A stretch of 64,000 nucleotides of DNA from Haemonchus contortus (GCA_000469685.2 LS997562.1:25009681-25073680); one strand, 5' to 3'; positions 1-11,699 are shown, counted from the stretch's first letter. Notes: generated by a model from the letters alone, not told the origin. Program-made: numbers and translations.

Positions 1-1181
1 CCCGAACTTGTCCTGAAGGTGTTTCTAAGGTAAAACCGGATTACGCGGCTCGCAGACAAACATACATTCATACAAATAGACACATCAAACTTGTGGACTA
101 TATATAGTAAAGATAATCTTCTCGATCACCTTAATAGGAATACGTCTAGAAAGTCATCTTCAGATTTGCCACGTTATGCTCTACTACTTGAGGAAGGTTG
201 GGAGGTGGCAGTCATTTAGCGATCTCAACGAACTTTTCGGCGATGTGACAGAGCCAAAGACAAATAAGGAATGGGATCTGCTCCTAAATCCGTAATATTC
301 AGCCAAAGAAAGTCCCATGGATCATAACGTCAACCGTTCGTTAAAGGCTCAGTTCATGATAAAAATGGTTTCCGAGTTCTCTTCCAAGAACACCCAGTGG
401 TCTCCAAGGGTAACAAGAAGGAAGCTGTTGAGTCCCAGGTGGGAGCCCCCCCCCCCCCTTACCGGATCGCCAGGACTTCCCGCCGCTCGACTGATGTCAG
501 GTCAGACGAGTGTCGGTACGATACAGATTGCAATTTCCGTTCCAGAACCCACACACAATCAGCTGATCGCCGGATGATGTGATGTTTTTCATCCATTGTT
601 TTTCTCTGTTTCTCTTTTTGCTGCTGCGATCCTTATTCTAATTCTCTACCTCAAGTGGCTGAAAAAGGTAGGCTATTTTTGCTGTTATTAAGGGTTTTTT
701 GTTAACTTGTGCTTATGAGTGAATCAATTTTTGTTTACCGTAGTCACCTATTCGCACCAGGACCCACTTCATTTTTTGGTCTCATTCTCGTCCAGCCCCT
801 TTTTAACGATTTTTCAAAGCCTTCCACTTTGGAAACACCGATTTACACAGTTTCTTCTTTTTCGTCGCGCTGTTTTCTATCCTATCCATCCATCTCTCGT
901 CACGATTTGGATTACCCATAATCATTATGATGTGCCTTCGAAAAACAGGCTAGCGAACAGATGTTACGACGAAATAGATGAACAGATTGTCAATGGCAAG
1001 GGGTGGATCGCAAATCGGACTTCTTCGATCCGCCTTAGGAAATCTAGCGAATGAGAAGAGTGCTCGGCGCAGAAGGTGGATACGTTTTGGAGCAATTATT
1101 TGAGCATGTCTTTGTTCGATGTTTTCATCGTTTTTCCAGATAAAAATTGTTGAAAAAAATCAGCAATAATTTTACATCAGC
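1..1181. other. No supported gene; unique or unclassified DNA
   Basis: Open frames here are short, lack convincing splice signals and match no family I recognise. A run of 13 C at 446-458 follows GTGGGAG and resembles the poly-C ends of the R1 repeat family found further along, so a small R1 fragment is possible. Nothing else can be supported. Confidence 0.4.
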
Positions 1182-2180
1182 CTAATCATTGACCAGCATT
1201 TCTACTCGAAATTCACCGTCAGCTCTCATTCTTTTAACAGATGGGGTATTATCCCCGACCAAAAAAGCAGCTGAAACCGGTCCCTTGGCCAACAAAATAG
1301 AATTTATCGCTTCCAACTTGTTTGTCGCTAGGTCTTCATTGCTCTCGCGAAGAGCACAAGCCAAGTATCTCCCTGAAAAAAGCTGCTGAAAAATTGTGTT
1401 GTCCGACAAGTAACGTGTTGGCCTACCGAAGTGATCATACTTATCCTCCTTTCGAGCCATTCCACTAGCAGCAGCTTCAACGCGAGTAGCTGCTCTTCTT
1501 ATTAGCTCCAAGGCCTCTGAATCTGAAATATTCAAACCGCAGCAACCTTACACTGCTTAGATAAAGGAGCATACCATCATCAGATTTCCCTTTCCTTCGC
1601 TGATGCCTAATCGAATGGAAGACTCCATTCCCGCTGTAACTGGTGCTGGAGAGGCTTACTGGCGAAGTTGTTCTTTCCGCCGCCAACCCTGAGCCAGGCG
1701 GCGTATCCAGTGACTCCCGAAAGTTGCCCTGCTCGTCAATATTCGACATTGTGTGCCTGGAATGAGAAAGCTGCTAATAGCTAGTGATGCCGTTTCACTA
1801 TCTCACTTTAGAAAATACCATGTGTACTCCGCGTCTTCTAAAAATTTCAAGGCATTTTCATATGGCCAGTACGACAGCTCGGGCGACCCTGTTCCCTTTC
1901 TATCCCTCCTCCTCCTCCAATGATCTTGCAGGCCTGCCCATATTGTCTTAACTTCTCCTACTAAAATATCCAGCATGAATGTAGCTCATGTGATGACCTA
2001 GATGGATTTAGATGAGCAAACAAAACGTACACTCGACGCTGAACCCCTCGTCCTTCAAAGTCTGTAAGACTCTCTCCCATGCATTGTCTCGATGATCCCT
2101 TATGTTGAAGGATGCACACATGCGATCCCACAGACATAACTCGTCCTCTACCAACTCAATTATGCATGCTCGCAGGTTCT
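1182..2180 (-). CDS. MADF-domain / BESS-like DNA-binding protein (main coding exons)
   Basis: Five exons are read on the minus strand: 2031-2180, 1819-1960, 1575-1756, 1427-1522 and 1182-1372, with introns of 70, 62, 52 and 54 bases, all GT-AG and all in phase. The first two encode a MADF domain (LIELV-like start CIIELVEDELCLWD, central DNAWERV, then VKTIWAGLQDHWRRR and a final FLEDAEYTW). The tail carries a BESS-like motif, seen only when the 54-base intron is removed, because it joins DHFG to RYLACALRES. MADF proteins are Myb-related DNA binders, usually transcriptional regulators in the nucleus, and BESS motifs mediate protein contacts. With the probable first exon at 10475-10537 the product is 266 residues. 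An alternative start at 2250, reading through an apparent acceptor at 2181-2183, cannot be excluded. The domain call is strong; target genes are unknown. Confidence 0.8.
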
Positions 2181-2358
2181 CTGAAAAAACGCCATGCTTG
2201 GAAAATATTCCACAGTGATGTTTTTGTTTCTTTCGTCTCCATTTCTGCATTGTTTAAAATAAAAACTTGAAAAACTAATAACACACATTCAAACACACCG
2301 AATACATATGTTGGCAGAATAAATGCTCAGTTTTTATTTGTGTGTAATACTGTACTGA

Positions 2359-2541
2359 CAAAGGTGACGTACTCGCAAATGGCGCACTATCACCCACGCA
2401 TGATCATGGTTTCGAATCCCGGATCGATATCCGCATAGACCAACCAGGTCTTCCATCCTTACGGGGTCAATTAGTCGGTACCAGACTGGGAGGATAAAAG
2501 AACCGACTTGTACATCGTCTAGCCACCGCAAGCCATTGTGA
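2359..2541 (+). repeat. tRNA-derived SINE, copy A (3' truncated)
   Basis: The copy starts with a degraded tRNA-like head and contains a near-perfect pol III B box (GGTTTCGAATCCCGG region near 2407). It continues with the body shared by copies B (about 13.0-13.55 kb), C (43.15-43.44 kb) and D (60.33-60.56 kb), including GGAGGATAAAAG and GCCACCGCAAG. The tail is missing. Confidence 0.7.
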
Positions 2542-4117
2542 AAGAAACGAACTCAATACGCACGGATTTCACCGCTGCTCAACTTTGTTGTGCCAAAAAT
2601 TCACTGGGCACGTTAAAAGACCGCTCAACCACAGCTATGCAAGTATACATACAATAATATGGGCATATAATCCTATCAAAAATTGCTGAGCGCAAATGGA
2701 GCAGGGGGAACTCAGCTTTTCAACATGCAAACATGCAAAAGTTCAGGAAGATGCTCAAGACGTAGCATGCAGCTGTAATTAATGCATACCCGGATTGAAT
2801 ATTTTTCTATGGAAATCTCAATTCTTATCTGAGACTTTACTTTAGTTTTGTTTTCATGATTTCATAACTTCCTATTTACCGGACTATCCTTTCAAATCTC
2901 TTTGTTTCAGTTTAAATACAACATTACAACGTTGTAAACTGGGAACACGGCGATAAATGGACACGAACAAAACGAGATCCGACTTGTTGTTTCTAACAAG
3001 GAAGAACATCGGAAGACGAAGCTTAAAGGGTTTAGCACCCGCGCTCTAATGCGAACAATGCGCCCCAGTGAGAACTCGGGCTACTGTGTAACACGTTCAC
3101 GGGACGTTTAAATCGTCTTGTTTTTCTTGTTCTTTGTAAGTGCACTGGATTCATGATGAATTATTTTTTGTTATTCTCCTTTGAAGTGAGATGTGAATTG
3201 CGGGCGTGAGATTGAATGCAACAAATTTCACTTGTTAAGGTCACTTTTCCTAGATTTATTTATTTATTTATTTATTACATGTCAAGCATGTGTGGCTGCC
3301 AGATGGCAACAGAAACAAAATCACAACAGGATACACACAACATAATATAATTACAAAATTTAATTCGCTAGAGCTTCATTGGAGAACTTTACTAAGATGG
3401 GCCTTGAGGGAATTCATCGACTTAGGGAGGGAGTCAAGCTTAGTTAAGCGATTGTACACAGATCCAACGCGATTTACAAAGATTTGGGCGTAAACACTCA
3501 TGAACTGCAAGTTATCTTCTTCATACCCACCTTCACCGAATTATTCTGACTAGGGAAGCTAATAAATAAAAAAAACAGAGAAGGAAAATAAAAATTATTA
3601 ACAACCCATTGGGTGACGAAACTTCTCCCCCATTTACTACGTTTGCTTTGCTGCGTGCGGCAAATCTTTTTTTAGTTGTCCCGCGGCTGCAAACTACAAC
3701 TACCGTACTCAACCCGCCTTCCCGCTAATCGATAGAACACAATATCTCTTGTTGACTGCCTTTCTTTTTTATTGTTTGATTGTTTTTTCTGCTTCTTTTT
3801 CGTTTTTATGTAGACTTGGTTGTTTGGAATGACTCCTCCTCCGAACATTATCGACGAACAAGACCGCATCGGGATTGAGGGAAGCGGACCAGCAGATCAA
3901 ATAGTCAAAGGACTTCATAACGCGGCGGGTGCGACGAGCGCGACCCAGTGTTCGGGGAAAGACACCCGACCCCAATCCATTCATTCTTCTCAACAGTAAG
4001 AATACCATAGTACTTGTTAGCGCTACGGTATCATAAAAGGATATAGGATAAATTCCTTGGGCTTTGATCAGTCCTCTGAGGGACTTCCCACTGCCCACTT
4101 ACACTTCCATTCAAAGG
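2542..4117. other. Intergenic or intronic DNA with small repeats, no gene seen
   Basis: Bases 2985-3125 belong to a repeat (called R2 here) also found at about 10.09-10.39 kb and 14.37-14.52 kb, marked by GCGCCCCAGTGAGAA and a GTGTAACAC..TTCACGG segment. A (TTTA)n microsatellite at about 3254-3276 is followed by GGCTGCCAGATGGCAAC, a probable retroposon end. If the exon at 10475-10537 belongs to the MADF gene, the whole stretch from 2181 to 10474 is one intron. Confidence 0.4.
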
Positions 4118-5335
4118 GGTGGGTGTGCGAACGAATTTTCGATCGCACCTAATCAAGCTCGGCTCGCACCTAGGCGCGAAGTGACCTTAATTAGGTGCGA
4201 AGACCACGCTATAATTATGCTGCCCACACTCGCTACTAATCGAGTTAAAACTTATCCACTAAGGAGGATAATGACAGTTTACAAAAATGTAGATTCTATC
4301 GAGAAATGTTTTTTGAAGAAAAAGTTCCAATATCAATTTCAACGGCCTTGCGAGTTTTATTTACACGCATAATTAATAAGTTCAATATATTCCATTTCAA
4401 GCTCCTGGAAGATGGGTAAAACGGTTTAGTACACTTCTTTTTTTTGGTATTTTCGCCTTTTTGCTATATCAAACAACCTTCACAGAAGCGACGTAGTTTT
4501 CTAGAATTGTTTAATATCGGGACTACTCTTCATTGAGAGGTCATTGAACGCCCTACGGCTCACCATTCAGGCCATTTCAGTTTTTACGGCATATAGCAAG
4601 ACTTCAGTCTAAATTTAGCACCTGGAAGAGAGGTCATCGAGGGCTAATTAACCAAGTGCGTGAGTGCTTCAACTACCACTGCTCACTTAAAAAGCCATTA
4701 GAGACGCACTATACTGTTTTGATGAACTTACAGGGTGTCCTCCCGCTCCAAACTATTTAGGAGTGCGCGGCCCATGTGGCCCATTTCTTCCACTGTCCGA
4801 GCTTTTCACTTTTGCTCCGGAAGCCCCTCTGAAGTACACTCCAGAGGCTTCCTGTACCGCAGGACCATGTCGCGTACGGTAAATGCCTGGAGTCCCTCGA
4901 CCGCTTGAAAAGATGTCCAGGTTCGTAACAAACAATACTATCTGAGTTTTTTACTTATAAAGTTAGGTTTTATTTCAGGTATTCCCATTACTAATGAATT
5001 GAACCGTTTTCTCCCATATCACACAAAATTTATTCATAAAATATATTGAGTTCATTTAATATGCGTGTAAATAAAACTCGCAAAACCGTTGAAATTGATA
5101 TTGGAACTTTTCCTTCATAAAAAGAACATGATAGATACATTGAACATTGATAGAATCTACATTTTTGTAAACTGTCATTATCCTCCTTAGTGGATAAGTT
5201 TTAACTCGATTAGTAGCGAGTGTGGGCAGCATAATTATAGCGTGGTCTTCGCACCTAATTAAGGTCACTTCGCGCCTAGGTGCGAGCCGAGCTTGATTAG
5301 GTGCGATCGAAAATTCGTTCCCGTACCCCAAAGGG
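4118..5335. mobile_element. Inverted-repeat (fold-back) DNA element, about 1.2 kb
   Basis: Left arm about 4118-4400 and right arm about 5020-5335 are reverse complements over roughly 270 bases, beginning near GAACGAATTTTCGATCGCACC and containing repeated AGGTGCGA blocks. The arms differ at a few sites and by a small replacement where the left arm reads GAGAAATGTTTT. About 620 bases of unrelated sequence lie between. No transposase is encoded. Boundaries are uncertain by about 20 bases and no clear target duplication was found. A related CGCACCTAGGCG block occurs at about 21.25 kb. Confidence 0.75.
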
Positions 5336-5639
5336 GTCAACACTAAGTGAGAGTTGATCGGGCTTCTTTTCTTCCTGACCTTGAACGAGAGCGAGACTGA
5401 GAAGAACAGCTCCAGTAGATGTAAAGCAAATAGAATCTTTCTCTAGTTTTCGAAAGTGATTACTAGAAAAGCTAGAAAGCCTGTCTACCTCTTATGAAAC
5501 AGATTACGCGACAACAACTCTCCAAACCAATAATTCAATAGTTTTATTTATTCAAAAGGCTCACTTTTTCTCCCAATTCTTTACTTCCTTTCACATTAAT
5601 GGAAATGTATGGAACCCTTCAAGCCTAAAGGACCATCAA

Positions 5640-6060
5640 TGAAACAGGAAGCAAAGGATGAAAATGTAGTTGGGAGAGGGGCCGCGCCCTTTTGAATCAC
5701 TGACGGCTAGAGCGGAAAGAAGGAGGGGTAGTCGACTTCACTTGTTCTTAGGGACGTTTTTTAGCCAAAAAATATTGCTTTTACCCAACCACAAAAAGGG
5801 GAAGGGCTCCTGGGTAGGTGAGATGGTTATCTCGTACAAAAAGCTGAGATGAGATAGAAGTTGAACGTCCAATTGGCTCACCCACCCCGGAGCCCTCCCC
5901 CTTCCTAGATTAGGTGAAAATACACAGTTATGTCATGAGAAAGCTATGAAACATCCCTAGACACCATTACGGGCTCAACTACCTCACTGGAGAGAGTGCC
6001 AGACGAGCAAAATGCCGCACCGCCGCGTGCCCTTCCCCCCCCCCCCCTCCCCAACTACTT
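5640..6060 (-). repeat. R1 repeat copy (poly-C bearing)
   Basis: This is the reverse orientation of the copy at about 9.45-10.08 kb. It shares the GTGAGCCAATTGGACGTTCA segment, the GTGAAAATACACAGTTAT segment, the GCCAGACGAGCA segment and a C run near 6036-6048. Other copies are at 11.22-11.60 kb and around BEL/Pao element 1. No coding capacity is seen. Confidence 0.65.
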
Positions 6061-7086
6061 AGATCCATGAAACAGTTACCTTCTGTTTGCCTACTTGACA
6101 GTTTGCAGATTTGCCTGCCTATATCCCCTTCTTCAAAAATTCCCATGATTATTATTGAGGTTAGTACATGGAATCCTTCTTCAGAGCGGGTAGCAACAAT
6201 TAGGAGGGAGCTGAAAGGATAGCTGGAGATTTCAGTGATGGCACTAATGCTATTACAAGGGTGCCAACTGCCTTATTAGTTCTAACCTACTGGTAGCCAT
6301 TAATATCGATTTGCGGGTCGAATTTGATCAGCTTTATTCCATAGCAGAATAACCAAAATGACAAGGTATACACGCGAGTGTTAGTACTTCAGCTCCATGG
6401 TTTCAATAATTTTCGGATGCACTCTTTCAGTACTCTCGTGATTTGAGAGCGTTGCACTTGTAGCCAAAGGCGTTCGGTGGTAAATAACGCCCTGCGAGCT
6501 TTGACTCAATAGGAATTTCATATCAAAATTATTGAAGACAGGAGCTCGAAAATCGCCAAACGCATTCTCCAGCGATCTCACTACGGCCTCTTTCCCTCTT
6601 TGACCCTCTTTCTCCTTTTCACTAGAACCGTGGTATTTTTCAGATGCACGCACACGAATTTTAATGAAGGAGAGGACAAAAGGTCCACTCACAATCAAGC
6701 CCACATATCTTAACTGCATGTGCATGAAGTGAATGGTACGAGAAGTGAAAGCACAGTGAACATACCTAGGCATGAGCTGAATAAGAAAAATGAAATAAAA
6801 TTCATAGTTCTGGAAGAATAAAAACTTTATGCTCCCCTTGAGTTTACGCGAGGGTCGTGACGCTGCATGCTCACGACAACAGGTGTAAATCTTAAGGATG
6901 ATCCGTACAGTGATTGCTCACTACATTATCCCTCACAGTAACAGTAGTCACAGATTTATCTACACAAACAGAATGGAAGAAGCACAAGACGTACCAGAAG
7001 TGGTGAGCAGAGGAACAGTTAGGTGAAAGGAGTAGGCACTCTGATTGTCTGGCGCTCTCTCCAGCGAGATAGTAGAGAAGGGTGTT
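6061..7086. other. Unclassified DNA with one unsupported minus-strand reading frame
   Basis: A 130-codon frame at 6381-6773 (-) has a hydrophobic stretch after an acceptor-like CATGCAG and a charged KEKEGQRGKE stretch, but I recognise no domain and could not join it in phase to other exons. Bases 6840-6895 resemble 21.60-21.65 kb (GTCGTGA..GCATGCTCACGA), a shared repeat end. Confidence 0.3.
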
Positions 7087-7653
7087 ACCTATTTACACAC
7101 GGGTAGCAGTCTGAATTTGCGTACCAGTAGCAACTACCATCTTTCTACGCTTACTTTTATTCAACTTTGAGGACTACTGTTGCGTTGATTTTATTTGTTC
7201 GAGGACTTGTTATAGTTGGTCAGCTCAATCTTCGATTCAACTCGACCAAACTGTTCTAAAAGAAGTCTTGGTTACCGATATCTGCAAGCATGCAGACCTT
7301 GGAACTACTCGCGCTGTTTTATTCTGCAGCTAAAGCTAGCACTAAAGCCGTAAATTAGGGTTATAATAGGTGAAAAATGTCTGAATTGTCATCAAATGTT
7401 GTATTCTGGCGCTCCACATTTATGCCTCATGTTCTTTCGTATTACGCCACTGACATGCAGTTTTTAACTAAACTTTAAAAGAGAAGGATCATCGGGCTGG
7501 GCAAGTTTTAGGCACCTCGCACGAGGCTACCATCTCACCCACCCCGGTGACCCTACCCTCCTAATGCTTCCTTGAAAACTGCATCCTCTAAATGGCTAGA
7601 ACCGCATATCAGCGCACTGATGAACGCTGCCCATCCTTTCAATACTAACGTTT

Positions 7654-8647
7654 CAACACGTTGACGACAGCGCTGGACACATATGTCCCGCGTTTTGCAG
7701 GCCATGCGGGACAACGCGGGACACATGTGTCCCGCGCTCATTTTGCAATTTTTTAAGGGCATGCGTGGTTTATTGGAATGTTTTTGTGTTTATATTACAG
7801 ATCAAACAGTAGCAAAGCTATAAACATAGTGGTCTATAAAATGATCATCTTTGCACAGGTTTTCTGGGTCTCACAAAATTCTTCTTTGGCATTTATATTG
7901 AGATCGACAAGTAAGTAAAATAAAAACTTTGGAAGCAGACTATTGAATGCAAGTTAGTAGCTATTGAATGAATGTTTTTTCATTTCATCTGCGCTCCTTC
8001 TCATTGAAATTCTTCACTTCGTCGGATCCTGTAGCTATTGGTTCCTCTAACGATGAGGTTCAGAATCTCTCTATTCAGAAACAATTCGTAGAAGTCTGCT
8101 GGTACATAACATTCATAAACAACATCATGTAAGCCGGAGACACCACCAAAAGTCCAAGCATCGTGCGGCGAAGCATCGCTTAACCACGATGAAATACTTT
8201 CACTATAAGTTAGTTCTACTTCTGATTTAGATTCCACACCTTCCATATCATCTACTTCTTCTTCAGTAGCTCCTTGCTCTCCATCGTCCGAATTCGCGCA
8301 TCCTCTAGTAATCTGAACCTCCTCACTTCGCACTTCAGTGTTAAAAGATGGTCGAGTTGTGAAGTATATTTCATGTTTTCTTCTATTTGAGCCACTTGTA
8401 TGTCCGTATAAGCATTTGTTAGAGCGTAATATTCATTATATGGAACATTTTTGTCTGCTTTTGATTTTATTGATCAACTAACCAAGTAACGACATGTAGT
8501 TAAAAGTAGGTTTCACACTCAAGCTTTGAAAAGCGCGCCTCTAGGGACAGCGCGGGACGTATGTGTCCCGCGGTCGACGTGGCCGCAAAATTGCGTCTGT
8601 CCCACGCGACCAAAAATGTACAAACGTGCGTTGTCGTTAACGTGTTG
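7654..8647 (-). mobile_element. Non-autonomous piggyBac-derived element
   Basis: The ends are inverted copies of CAACACGTTGACGACA, also used by the two TTAA-flanked MITEs at 24.4 and 32.6 kb. Subterminal GGGACACATGTGTCCCGCG-type palindromes occur at both ends; the one at 7715-7736 is a perfect 22-base palindrome. Inside is a relic of a piggyBac transposase N-terminus on the minus strand. piggyBac elements insert at TTAA; here the flanks read TTCAA and TTGA, so the site has decayed. Confidence 0.75.
8001..8333 (-). pseudogene. piggyBac transposase, N-terminal fragment
   Basis: A 110-codon frame has a strongly acidic N-terminal part (EEEVDDMEGVE, then SSWLSDASP) followed by DFYELFLNREILNLIV and RGTNSY, which is the usual entry into the DDE_Tnp_1_7 domain of piggyBac transposases. 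The frame stops a few residues later, so the catalytic Asp triad is absent and the product cannot be an active transposase. It lies in the middle of the element at 7654-8647. The family call rests on the FYELF..E.L..IV..TN.Y pattern. Confidence 0.75.
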
Positions 8648-9449
8648 AGAGTGCCCCCTCCACTCCCCACTCCCGTCCCCCGACACTAATTTCCACCCGA
8701 TGGCACCTCGGCAAACTGAGTTGAAGCCTGAAGAATGTCATGCCGATTTTCCCTGTACAGCCAACGAGCAAATTTATAATAGGGTCTATGTTATGTCATG
8801 AAATATGTATGTGTGCTAGTATGTATTGGGATCAAGTATGTTTCGAAGTGTTTCTAAGTACGACCAGCGATCTTGACTTTGACAAAGGCTAGCTTCAAGA
8901 TGCTTTTCCTCTTCCTTCTCTCCTTATTTCTTAATGCAACAAAATTTCTAAATCGCACAAGCAATATTAGCTCAGCTGAGGCTTCCAGACTGGACAAGCC
9001 GACGAACGGTCAACAATCAAGCAGTTGGTGAAAGTGCGAAGTGATTTAAATTAGAACCCAATGCGCATATGCTCATTTTTGTAGACCCGCATTTAAGAAG
9101 TGATCACAATGGAGTGAACCAAAATCAACTAAAACCAAATGAAGTAAATTTATAACCCTAATTTACGGCTTTATTGCTAGCTCTACGACGGCAGAGCGAA
9201 ACAGCGCTAGTAGCTTCCGACCAAGGACTGCATGCTTGCAGAGATAGGTAACCAGGACTTCTCTTAGAACAGTTAGTTCAAACTAAATTGAAGATTTGAG
9301 CTGATAAACCAAAGCAAGTTCTCAAACACATGAATTTAATACAACTATCACTCCTCAGAACTGAATAAAAGTAAGCGTAGAGTTACGGTAGTTGCTAGTA
9401 GTACGCAAGTGCAGACTGCTACCCGTGTGTAAATAGGTAGCACCGTAGA

Positions 9450-10080
9450 GAAGGAAGAATAGTCGAGCCCGCAATGGTGTTTATGGAGGTTTCATAGCTT
9501 TTTATGTTATAACTGTGTATTTTTCACCTAATTTTGGGAAAGGAAGGAGCTCCGGGGTGGGTGAGCCAATTGGACGTTCAACTTTTATCTCATCTCAGCT
9601 TTTTGCACGAGATAACCACCTCACCCAGCTCCGAGCCCCCCCCCCCCCCCCCCCCCTTCTTAAAAATAGGTTTTAGGCTCAGAAGAAGAGTATTCATAAT
9701 ATGCAAGCATATTAACATATGCCGATTGTTAGTTTGTCCAATTCACGAAACGCATCAGTACAACTTCCCCACTCCTGCCTAGACTCAAGCCCATTACTAC
9801 CACAGGAACGAAAATTCAGTCCGGCACTCGGTTCTTACAGTAATCCGGCACGTGTTAACACGCAAGATTTTGCCCGTCACATATACGACGCGTCGAAAAG
9901 GGGCTTTGGGCAAGGACACGGGGGTGGGTGGTGGGGTAAGCCAGGGGGTTACTGTAAGAACAGAGTGCCGGACTGAATTTTCGTTTCAGTATTACTACCT
10001 CGTTGGAGAGAGCGCCAGACGAGCAGAGTGCCGCACCGCGTGCCCCCCCAACCCACTTAGTACCTCAAATTCTTAGTTAC
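9450..10080 (+). repeat. R1 repeat copy with 21-base poly-C run
   Basis: It contains GTGAGCCAATTGGACGTTCA, TTTTTGCACGAGATAACCA, a C run at 9636-9656 and the GAGCGCCAGACGAGCAGAG segment. GTTCTTACAGTAATCCGGCAC near 9832 is an inverted copy of GTTACTGTAAGAACAGAGTG near 9950, so the copy has internal fold-back structure. It is the reverse complement of the copy at 5.64-6.06 kb. Confidence 0.65.
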
Positions 10081-10084
10081 AAAG

Positions 10085-10390
10085 TGTAAGCTCGAAGGGT
10101 TTCACCCCGCGCTCTAATGCAAACAACGCGCCCCAGTGAGAAGAGGGGTTACTGTGTAACACATTCACGGAACGTTTAAATCGGTCTTGTACAATAGAAA
10201 AGACAAAATGGATTTAATCGTGCCGTGAATGTGTGACGCAGTAACTCGAACACATGCTGAAGCGCCTCCAAACATCCGTCACATATACGACGCAAAACAA
10301 AGGTACCCCGGCTGAAGTTCGCGGGATGGGTGGCGAGGTACTAAGGGGTTACGGTGTCACACGTTCATGGGGTGTTAAAACCCCTCTAAT
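10085..10390. repeat. R2 repeat copies
   Basis: Two related segments share GCGCTCTAATGCAAACAACG, CGCGCCCCAGTGAGAAG and GTGTAACACATTCACGGAACG with 2985-3125 and about 14.37-14.52 kb. Function unknown. Confidence 0.55.
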
Positions 10391-10474
10391 AAGAAAGAGC
10401 TGCCCATACAATGAATAAAGAGCGAAAAAAGCTGAATCTACTCAAATAAAGATCAAAAACCTGAATTTACTCAC

Positions 10475-10537
10475 CCATACTTCGTGCTCCTGAAGTCCTC
10501 TGCGCCTGCGACATGACACCTTTAATAATATCGAAGC
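10475..10537 (-). CDS. Probable 5' exon of the MADF gene
   Basis: On the minus strand a strong acceptor (C, T, ACTTTCAG) is followed by 23 bases of apparent leader and then ATG (10512-10514), giving MSQAQRTSGARSM, and ends at the donor G|GTGAGT. It leaves one base over, which joins in phase to the MADF exon at 2180 (G plus AG gives Glu). The acceptor before the first ATG would suit spliced-leader trans-splicing, as in many nematode genes; that is inference. The joining intron would be about 8.3 kb and full of transposons. Only phase and signal quality support the link. Confidence 0.45.
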
Positions 10538-11219
10538 CTGAAAGTAGAATGATCACGAGAATACTCGACGCACACACGATCAATGGCGAATATTAACAGC
10601 ATTCGCTATTTACTATAACAACATGGTTACATGTTATTTAATGCTAGTGCTTATTCAGAAAGGAACAAAGGCAACAGAAACACCGCAGGAAGTAAAGAAA
10701 AAAAGCAAAAAGGGGCAAAGGAACGGGGGTAGAAAATAAGCCGAAGGCAATAATTTTCGAAGAAAAACTGCAGTTACAGTCACTGTTCTGAGTGCAAGAT
10801 ACATGCACACAAGACTTCATCGACTTTTCGAATCCACTCGCGAGTTCTCCCACACTCCAACCCTACCCCCACTCCTTTTGTAGGTTTTATGTAATGTTAA
10901 ACTAATTTCCATCACAGCTCACAAATTTATTAAATGATGATCATTCATCAACAGACAATTTGAAACTTTTAAGTCCAGCAATGCTGAACTGAAAAAGCAA
11001 TGAAACATTGAAATGGACCAGAGCTAGAAGGTGTAGGCGAGCACATTACCAGCCGTTCGATTACGAAATAGCAGTGCGCGTCTCCCCCAGAAACTGCAGA
11101 AATTTATGTAAATAATTAATTTCAGAGCACATATATATATATTAACAACTAAGTTCCCTTCCCGCCATTTCGTGAAATCTTCATTGGATCAAGCCCCACA
11201 ATCAAGGAATATAAACGCA
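10538..11219. other. No supported feature
   Basis: There are only short frames. A minus-strand frame at 10644-10853 starts GELASGFEKSMKS, but it has no acceptor before it and becomes cysteine- and phenylalanine-rich, so I do not call it. Confidence 0.35.
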
Positions 11220-11600
11220 ATGCAAAAACGGTTGAAAGGTGAAAATGTAGTTGTGGGGTGCCAGCGCCCTTTTGTGCTCTGCGTCTCTTCAATTCTCACC
11301 CATCTAATCATCTCAGCCATCCTGGAGCTCCTCCCCCTCTAAAAATTAGGGAAGGAGCTCTGGGGTAGGTGAACCAACTGGATGTTCAATTCTTACCACA
11401 TCCCAGCTTTTTGCACGAGACAATCATCTCTCCCACCCCGGAGCTTCTCTCCTAACTTTAAGAAGGGGAGGAAACCATCTCTGCGCCCTAGCGCGGTCTC
11501 TATGCACTGTGCCGCCCAGTGTCAGAGACGCAGAGCACAAAAGGGCGCTGGCACCTCCCCCCCCCCCCTCCCCCCAACTACATTTTCAACCAAATCCCAA
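11220..11600 (-). repeat. R1 repeat copy
   Basis: Diverged R1 sequence: GGTGAACCAACTGGATGTTCA, TTTTTGCACGAGACAATCATC and a C run near 11559-11568. It holds its own inverted repeat, because AAAGGGCGCTGGCACC near 11535 mirrors GGTGCCAGCGCCCTTTT near 11260. No coding capacity. Confidence 0.6.
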
Positions 11601-11699
11601 TTTTCACATAATACCACAGCACGATGGATAACAATGATATGAAAAGGATTTAATGAACATTCTTATGGATTAGTCCATTAATTAAGCAACAAAAAAAAT

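Larger units (their letters stand above)
7087..9444. repeat. 290-base inverted repeat pair enclosing a piggyBac relic
   Basis: The left arm (about 7087-7375) and right arm (about 9148-9444) are diverged reverse complements, matching over the start TATTTACACACGGGTAGCAG and the inner end CGTAAATTAGGGTTATAA. The arms flank about 1.8 kb that contains the piggyBac-derived element at 7654-8647. This looks like a fold-back element into which the piggyBac element inserted, and it abuts R1 repeats on both outer sides. Confidence 0.7.

Noticed and set aside
1750..1770. Spliced-leader acceptor before an ATG at 1747-1749
   Set aside because: The acceptor TCATTCCAG is real, but exon 1819-1960 ends in the phase that joins it, so it is an internal splice site and the ATG is an internal Met of the MADF protein.
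4753..4935. Collagen-like minus-strand frame (GRGTPG, GASGAK)
   Set aside because: There is no run of Gly-X-Y triplets and no cuticle-collagen N-terminal or Cys pattern. It lies inside the fold-back element.
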